A DNA stretch of 64,000 nt from positions 930,001-994,000 of the forward strand of contig CADCSX010000012.1 of NCBI GenBank assembly GCA_902805475.1, written 5' to 3'. The first letter of the stretch is position 1, and each line of letters begins with the position of its first letter. Position numbers and translations under genes: made by a program. The notes under the pieces are model-generated. The model did no database searches, was not told the DNA's origin, and worked only from the letters and a program-made list of their open reading frames with translations. This document shows positions 56,801 through 64,000 of the stretch, piece after piece. This DNA is from Entonaema liquescens (lineage: Eukaryota > Ascomycota > Sordariomycetes > Xylariales > Xylariaceae).

Positions 56801-59800
56801 TGGCGTATAGAGAGATTCTTAAACATACCGATTATCTTATTGTGGCAATGGCCTCACTGTAGGTAGGTACCCATGAGGAAATGGGTCGTCCCGAAGTGGT
56901 CCCCGAAGAGAGTCATACGTTCCTCTTTAGGAAGGGGGCGGGAGGAAGATAGGAGTCAAAGTCCCGTCTGGACATAGTTGTGCTACATACTTTATGCGGT
57001 TAACCGCAGCCTTCCTATGGGTGTATGCAGTAGGTAGCAAAGACCGAAGTATTCTTCTGAGCATACTAAAGTACGTGGGTAGGTATATTTCCCCTATTTG
57101 CGTCTTCGAAGAATATCACCTTACTACCTTTACCATTTACCCCGAAAACATACCCTCTCTCTGCGTTACTTCTCCTTCGCCATAAACATGACTATCATAA
57201 TTCTCCTCATATGTTGTCACTGAACCATCTCTAGGAGTTTAGTATTAGTATTAATCATACAGACTCGTGTTCGACGTCTTTAAAGCTTAAGTAGACGTCC
57301 AAATAGACGTCATTATCCCGGCGAGAAAACTAATCTGACTATTAGATGGGTAGAAATTCCTACGTCGTCCCGTTGAGCTCCCGCTACGAAGCTACCTCGA
57401 GTTTCATCAACAAACCCCTTTCGTTTATATTTTCTCATCAATATTTACAAATTAGCAAGTCAGTCAGCCATTTGTTGGCGTTTAGTTTGTTTATAGTCGG
57501 CAGGTAAACTATGTCTACCCGCCGGCTAAATTTCACCTGTGTTAACGTCGTCGTACGGTCGTTGTAGGGTAGGTCGGCCAAGAACTAGACGGTATTTCTT
57601 TATACTGTGAGTCTTTGTAAACAAAAGTTGACATCCATATGCCGTGGCTTGACACCGTAAGGCTCTTTTGTTAAGCATGGGATAAATCTCAAAAGTAATA
57701 TTTAGGTTGAAGCTAATTAGAACGTACAGATCGGTGTTAATTCCTAGGCAGCTGGTGATGCTTACAACCTACCTAATTTCAATAGCAATGGGGTTGCCAC
57801 CTGCAACTCGTAAATACTCATGCAATACCAGAATGAAACCGTCTGGCAGGCTGCGAAGTTTGAGAGCAGATGCACCTAAATGCTAGGTCAAGTGATAATA
57901 TGTTTTACAGGCACTACATATCACTCCCCAATCCAAAGCCTGTTTGGTCAAGTTGGCCAAGACCAAACATCTGCGGAAATGAAGGGCATAGAAAACCTAG
58001 TGCGGTCTTTTCGGCGGCAGCCTAGGGTTCGATTCATGTGCATGGTAGTGCGAAGAGCTTGGTCTCACTCTTCGGGCCATGCCATGATCGGATTCCTGGG
58101 AAGCCGTTTTTTTTTGTAAACTTTTTGACCCTTTTTCTCTTTCTTTTTCTCTTTCGGTCTGGTGTTTCTGTAATACTGGATTTTTATTACGTTTAACTCC
58201 TGCCTTCTACACAAATAGATGCAATATAACGTATCACAGCAACTGCAAACTGCTACCTATCTCATCCTGTCCACAATCAACTTGAATATTTTATTTTGTT
58301 TACTTCTATCAACATATAAGGCTTTGAGAGACTGTTTTAAGGATGATAATGCGACTACTATAAAAACAGCTTTACTACCATCCGAATGCTGCCCTAATTA
58401 ACCATCATAATTGCCAATAAATAAGGGTCTCCCTCCAATGGGTTGCCAATGCTTGAACCCGCGCAAATGAGCCTCGTTTTTGACTACCTAGGTACTCTTG
58501 CATCCCTAATCAACATATCACATTAATTGACAACGTGAACTACTAACCTTCGGTAGACTAAAAACGAACTTCCATGACCCAACTCTTCATCATCTCTTCG
58601 CCGTCCCCGCAAACCAACCCCCCGATCCCCCGACGAGCAAGCCTTCATTATCATTTTTACGCTTCTAGCCTGGCCAAATGCTATCTTGTCGCCCATCCCA
58701 TATAATAAGGCTCTACTACCGAGACCAATCTACCGCACTACGCCAGGGAAACGAAGTCTTATCAATATAGGCGGCTCTCGTGCACTTTACGCAGCACAGC
58801 TGGTAAAGTGTGCATATTTATACGCTTGAGACAGGATTCCACTGTTACACTACTCGGGGCAAGAAGAAGGCAGTTGATTTGGCAGTCTCGAGTCCATGCG
58901 CGTGACCCTGGAGGACCTCAGCACGATCAAGACGGCTACTTGGACATTTCTGTAGCGCTAAGGTACCAGTGCTAAGGTACCAGTGGCGTCTTGATGTGCT
59001 GTTTCAACAACGCGGGTATCAGATGCCGCAAAAGGGAACCCCAGGCTAATGAGGCTATAAGTATCACATAATTAACCTAGATACTATTGTTATAGGCGTT
59101 TTTTTGTTTACCAGAGTATTAGCGCCCATCTTACCGGACGTAACTTCAAGCAGCCTCTTGACCCGTGAAAGCGTTCGAACCATCTGACCCTCATCCATTA
59201 CCCATCGTAAACACGACCAGCTCCAAATCCAGGGTACGTAAGGACTGCCTCGAGGCCCCTTTTTAGCTAGAGACATGAATATGTCGGAGCTGTACTTATG
59301 GTGCGAGTTTCAGGTCCAGGAACTTTATAGACAACGCAATTAAGCCTGGGAATAGGTAGGTAATCTGATCGCTGATATGGAAAGTAGCTGTGGTGCCTAC
59401 TTGGGACTTGGTACCGATAGTTCACGTAGTCTGTTACATCATCAGCATTGAATTATACGTAACAGTTGAGATCATATTCTAGTATTACCTAGGTATATAT
59501 CTTCAATCTCCTTTTCCTGGAAAAGGATATCAAAATATTATGCAATAAGTACAATGCCTTGAACTTCTTCTTGCACATCCGGGTTTGGACTGCCAGATGA
59601 ATCCAAATAGTCTCGTGTTGGCATAAAAGAAATGCCAATAGGGACGGATGTTATGTATTACTATTAATAACTTCTAAGTTGTTAAAAAGTCCGGAGCGTT
59701 TTGCCTCGGATCCCACCGTATAGCATCTATATGCTTTAATAGAGGACCGTTACCTTAGTATTTCCTGACTTGACATTAGTTAAATACCTAGCCTACCTAA

Positions 59801-60955
59801 AGCAGTTTATCCACATAGATACCACAGAAATGTAGATAGCCATTATCTTGTTATCTGGATAGATTGGTTTCGTCTAACCTGTGTCTCTGCCCTTTAAAGA
59901 TAGTGATAACAATCTTCTTTAATCCAATTCAAGAGAAAAAACGTCCCGTGTTGTCTTGCTGGTCACCTGATAACTGGATGGTGGCTCTGGCCAAACCCCT
60001 ATCTCCCCCCTCTGTTGACAGTCCTGTCTTGCATTGCACCTAAGCTTCAGGATTGGTTGATACTTACTATTCCGGGGGGAGAGAAAGTCACGTTAACGGG
60101 AATATCATCACGACCACACACATTTGCCTATTAGACCTTATTTCATGCCCTATAACGCAGGGCCGCTTCTTCTGGGTGTGGTGTCTGGACTGGGATGGTG
60201 AGTAGGCATATTAAATCTTGCATGAAGCCCGTTGCGAGCCATAGAGTTCTAAGTAGCAAGGATACGGTGCTATATCGTGTATAAGCGAAATAAGTATACT
60301 GACAGGCCATAGTTAGCTCTGGATGGCCACAATCAAGATATATAGGGTTAGACTATGAAATTCGTCACCATTCATTACGACCAGAAACGGGGCATATGTC
60401 GGCCAGATAAACAGAATCCTAGAGTAGAGGACTTTAAATTTGGCTGTCTTTAAACCCAAAGACGAGCAGGAAAGATTATAGATGTCATATATCGACCATT
60501 CAAGTGGGATGACAAGAAAACTGCCGATGTAGGTCAGAGCAACTAGAACATACCTAGTAGAGGTTCGATTCAGCGCTATATTTCGGGATATACTTTCGAA
60601 AGGGTGTACATCTCTCACAGCAAATGGGGTACAATAGTCGAAGCAAGCGAAACCATTAATTGATGCTAGAATTCCACGAGCCCTCCAGACTATTGATAGC
60701 TATAGCCATATACGTGAATATAGACAATAAACCACTACTAGTAGCCGATGTGAGAAAAAGCCGATTTTATGACTGTCGTTCAGCTTGACGCTCACTTGAA
60801 GTAGCACTCTTCTGCTCTCATCTCACGAGAGCAATATTAGCAATCAGTAAGTCTTCACCGATGAGAAAGTCCATTTGCCTGTTGATAGGCAGAATTCTGT
60901 CCCAAGCTTCATAATTCATTACTACGGCCACGTCGTCGGTGGTACAACTAGGTAT
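53822..60955. other. 7 kb without recognised genes
   Basis: The longest gene-free stretch in the window. It contains TAGGTAC-type motifs (54520-54590, 56860-56875, 58485-58500), a 14-bp tandem duplication at 58957-58984 and T-rich runs near 58105-58160. The frames present are short, mostly lack an ATG start and have no recognised domain. A hydrophobic minus-strand frame at 60313-60618 is the most protein-like, but it is unsupported. The region beyond 60.6 kb likely includes the calcineurin B 3' UTR. Confidence 0.5.
58957..58984. repeat. Tandem 14-bp duplication
   Basis: GCTAAGGTACCAGT occurs twice head to tail (58957-58970 and 58971-58984). Each copy contains the GGTACC core seen in the palindromic motifs elsewhere in the window. 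Confidence 0.9.
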
Positions 60956-61830
60956 CTAGAACTGATCTATACGCCAATCTCATTAGTAACCGACTCACAT
61001 CAACTACTACAACATCCCCAGTCGGGCAGAAAGAAAAAAGGAAATAGAGCAGCTTACCTAAAGTCATGCTCATGCTAACATCAGTATTCTCCACCATCTT
61101 GGTGAACTCCTCGAAGCTGATCTTGCCATCCTTGTCGAGGTCCGCCTCCATGATGGTCTTGTCGACGATCTGCTGCAGCTGCTGGTCCTTCAAGTTGCTG
61201 CCGACCATCATCTTGAGCACGATGAACAGCTCGCCGTTGCTGATGTACCCGTCCCGGTCGATGTCGTACACCTTGAAGGCAAACCGCAGCTTCTGCTCCT
61301 TGTTGCCCTTGCTGCTGAACGCGCTCAGCCCGGACACGAACTCCTGGAAGTCCACGTCGCCGCCTCCGTCCTCGTCGAATATTGCTATCATCCTGTGCGC
61401 GAGCGACAAAGCCGCATTAGTCTCGGGGGGAGTTGATTAAAGGTTAAATTGATCGGTAGACGAGGAATTTGGAAGGGTAGGGAAATTAGGTAGGTAAGCA
61501 GGAAAGGCTGTGTACCTCGTAGCGAGCGGGTTCGACGATATTTGCGGTAAGCTCAGAAACTCATCTCGTTCGATTGTGCCCGAGTTGTCCTATAGGAGCC
61601 GTTGATATTAGCTTGGGCGCATAGCAAAAAGAAGAAGGGGAAACTAAATGGGGCATTGTGTACTTTATCGAGCTTCATAAACCTCTTCCTCAACCTATCC
61701 ACCTCCTCCCGGTCAACTATACGGCGCAATTAGAACTACACTTGGAGAAGTACCCCGTGGGGAAAGCTCGATACGTACAGTTGGACCCCTGCACGATGTT
61801 GTCTAGCACGGCGCTCGTTGTATTACCCAT
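60956..61830 (-). CDS. CNB1: Calcineurin regulatory subunit B
   Basis: The calcium-binding regulatory subunit of the phosphatase calcineurin, which acts with the catalytic A subunit in calcium, stress and growth signalling. Five exons (61830-61779, 61716-61664, 61589-61516, 61392-61058, 60966-60956) join in frame to 174 residues, the usual fungal length. The start MGNTTSAV offers an N-terminal glycine for myristoylation. Four EF-hand loops are complete: DKDNSGTIERDE, DEDGGGDVDFQE, DIDRDGYISNGE and DLDKDGKISFEE. The C-terminus VENTDVSMSMTLDQF is recovered only if the last 11-nt exon (encoding DQF and the stop) is used; reading through the 91-nt intron gives an unrelated tail. All junctions are GT-AG. 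It is divergent from EPL1, with 1.7 kb between start codons. Confidence 0.95.
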
Positions 61831-63531
61831 GTTGCTGGGAAAGCCCCTTGGCGGAGGCGGGATCGAAAATATAATGGGACGGGGGAAAGGCTTAGGACAA
61901 AGAACTGCTATGTATAATTTGGGAGATAGGACTTTTGTTTGCTTAAACGGGGATAGATCTGTGGTGGGTTTTATACGTTGGCTGAAGGGATAGAATTATT
62001 TATTCGTGGGGGTTTTTGGAAAACGTTATTATGTTCACGCTTCCGCTTGTGAAGTTCGGCCTGTGATGAGGCTGATGGAGAGTTGGGTGGGAATGCGGGT
62101 TAGTGGGGTGGTTCTTTGACAAGGCGACCTTTACAATCTCAATTGCCTTTTATTCGTACATTTCTATAGGAGACCTTGATTGGAGAAGCACAGCCGCATC
62201 TGCTAGAGCAAGCCACAGGACGAAGTAAAGTACTTCTGCTAAAGTACATGACTACCTAAGTACCTACTTACTACTTACATGTACCTAACTTACGTACTTA
62301 AATAATTCAAAACAGCCACCTATGTAATAGACTACGTTTATCTTTATGCAATGTCTAGAATACAAATAGACAATGGAATAAAGAGGACATATCATGACGA
62401 AATGTGTTTATTACTTACTAAACTAGTATAGAGATATAAAATCAAGAAAGACTTGCGAAGTACGTAGGTAGTTATTTGGAATGTATTTCCTTGCATAAAA
62501 TAGACATGACGTTCTAGGACTATCTTATCAGATACGACCCGTGGCTGATAAGTTGTGGCTGAATACTTATATCATTACATCAATTGTCTAAACTCACAAG
62601 AAGAAATACTCCTGCAACTAAGAAATCTAGAGCTTGAAGATGCAAAATTATAATCTAACGACATCTACAGTCGCATGCAACTAAACTACACCGCTGCATG
62701 CGAAAGAAAATATAGAGGAAAATTGCAAGTGAGATGCACGATGCGTTGGTCAGACATGATGCTTAGGCTAGCGCGACCGTTATCGTTCTATGTTTGTGTG
62801 AATACCTCATAGTAGTAGTATGTTATCGATGTCTTGAATGCATAATTCTAAGTTAGGCTTTTTTCATCAATGTTTATGCCTCGTGTTCATTGCGCATCTA
62901 GAAGGAAAAAAAAGAAAAGGGGTAATCTACGAAATACTTGTATGTGCTAATTTGGAATAAGATAACAGGTAGGTTTTGTACTCTCAACTGGAAAGTACAT
63001 TTTAGGTTCAAAGAATAGAAATAAGGAGGCGCCTGTCGCGCAAGTACTGCTTTTGTCTTTTTTAGCGGGTGTTATCGCACCCCCGGGTTCCCCCTTTTCC
63101 CTTCCCCCTCTCCCCCAAAGTTGTTGCCCAAAATTGCGCGCCTCCAGGTTGCAGCCAATCAGGATTCGATATTACAGATAGTTACGGGCTAGGCTGGCTA
63201 GGAAGAAGGCGTAAGTCCCTTTTCGGTGGGGCGTCTTTCACACACTGACCCTCTGCACAACCTGCACAATCACTATTCTCACTTTGTTGTTGCTGCTCGG
63301 GCTGCCTGCGGCGTCCCAAGCAAAAATTTGCGCCCCAAACAATTCAACGTCACCTCATCCAAGACGATACTTTGGCCATCAAAACAATCCCCAAAACAAT
63401 ACCTTTACCTCTCAAAAAATTGATTTTTCATCGTCGCATGATCTAAACTTTTTGGTTCCCGAATTTTTTCGGGTTTTTTCCGACCTCATTGTCGATTTTT
63501 CCCCTACAATCCTTCTGCACCACTGACCGCC
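61831..63531. other. Divergent intergenic region, CNB1 and EPL1
   Basis: This 1.7-kb stretch holds the promoters and leaders of calcineurin B (minus) and EPL1 (plus). It is AT-rich with TACCTA motifs near 62255-62300 and becomes pyrimidine-rich towards EPL1 (63080-63115). The EPL1 leader has a minimal upstream ORF (ATG ATC TAA) at 63438-63446. Confidence 0.6.
63438..63446 (+). promoter_or_regulatory. Minimal uORF in EPL1 leader
   Basis: ATG ATC TAA encodes Met-Ile-stop and lies 85 nt before the EPL1 start. If the leader includes it, it could lower EPL1 translation by making ribosomes reinitiate. The transcript start is not known, so its presence in the mRNA is an assumption. Confidence 0.4.
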
Positions 63532-64000
63532 ATGTCGACCCGGAAAGTGCGATACAAGAAACTTAACATCAAAACCCCTCTACCCGTACTTCGCGAAGAC
63601 CAAATAGACCCCAACGAATACGAATCTCTCACAACCGAATCACAAATCGCGACTGGTGTCGAACAGGCCGAGGAAAATGTGAGTTATCGATACTTTTCTT
63701 ACCTTTCATATGCATGTCACGTGATACGTCACGTGCTACAGCCTATCCTGGTCTTACCTGTTTTTGATATCAAGATATATCAACTTATAATAGGGTACAA
63801 CTACCACTTACCAAAGGCTAACCATGCCTACCAATAGGAATACCATCTGCAAGCTGCCCTTAGGGGGGTTGGTGCAAGCACGGATAATGAAATCCCAGTC
63901 CCGCCGCCGCAGAAGAGCGAGGCGGACTATAATGAGCTGTATCCCACACCATATGTAGAGCCCAGAAATTACATAAAGTTCTCTGAAACTGTTGAGGAGA
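63532..64000 (+). CDS. EPL1: Enhancer of polycomb-like protein Epl1 (5' part)
   Basis: Epl1 is the scaffold of the NuA4/piccolo histone acetyltransferase, which acetylates H4 and H2A. Only the first 310 coding bases are in the window; the gene runs off the right edge. Exon 1 (63532-63678) begins MSTRKVRYKKLNIKTPLPVL and continues with LREDQIDPNEYESLTTESQI and ATGVEQAEEN. A 159-nt GT-AG intron (63679-63837) follows. Exon 2 continues EYHLQAALRGVGASTDNEIP, PVPPPQKSEADYNELYPTPY and YIKFSETVEE. This is the conserved EPcA N-terminal region that binds the Esa1 and Yng2 subunits. Junction and sequence fit the family closely. Confidence 0.93.

Noticed and set aside
60313..60618. Hydrophobic minus-strand frame of 101 codons
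   Set aside because: Its start is weak, no intron-linked continuation was found and there is no recognisable family, so it is too thin to call a membrane protein gene.

Overview
The window is nuclear DNA of a filamentous ascomycete (Pezizomycotina, probably Sordariomycetes). Supporting this are short GT-AG introns (mostly 48-160 nt) with CTAAC-like branch points, fungus-specific families, and ascomycete-type versions of CENP-I/Mis6, tuberin, Cse1, Caf16, calcineurin B, eEF1B-gamma, mitochondrial uS9 and Epl1. Intergenic DNA is AT-rich and full of TAGGTACCTA-like palindromes and short tandem repeats. The class is an inference; I cannot name the species.

Layout. 1-3.8 kb: no convincing gene. 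3.8-7.8 kb: two minus-strand genes that look like secondary metabolism, a SAM-dependent O-methyltransferase and an AsaB/GA4-desaturase-like oxidoreductase, with no core synthase beside them. 8.9-9.7 kb: GC-rich CAF16-type ABC ATPase. 10.2-12.6 kb: inner-kinetochore protein Mis6/CENP-I with a GC-AG intron. 12.6-16.6 kb: gene-poor. 16.6-18.4 kb: broken remnant of a GH3-GNAT (Ngs1-like) gene. 18.4-23.6 kb: no gene recognised. 23.6-33.2 kb: two large housekeeping genes on the minus strand, tuberin (TSC2) and the importin-alpha exporter CSE1. 36.2-41.8 kb: NADPH-dependent FMN reductase, a double F-box-like protein with a cysteine-rich insert, and an APH-like phosphotransferase. 43.6-46.6 kb: eEF1B-gamma and mitochondrial uS9, divergently transcribed from a shared 0.44 kb region. 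46.6-52.5 kb: no gene. 52.5-53.8 kb: conserved protein of unknown function. 53.8-60.9 kb: the longest gene-free stretch. 61.0-61.8 kb: calcineurin B with five exons, the last only 11 nt. 63.5 kb to the edge: 5' part of EPL1, transcribed away from calcineurin B.

Most intact genes act in separate core processes: kinetochore, TORC1 control, nuclear transport, translation, calcium signalling and chromatin. There is no operon-like logic. The only plausible functional pair is the O-methyltransferase with the AsaB-like enzyme. I found no convincing new multi-gene system. The best leads are the degenerate Ngs1-like gene, the two unusual introns (GC-AG in mis6, in-frame 57 nt in the APH gene), the duplicated F-box-like protein and the conserved unknown at 52.5 kb.
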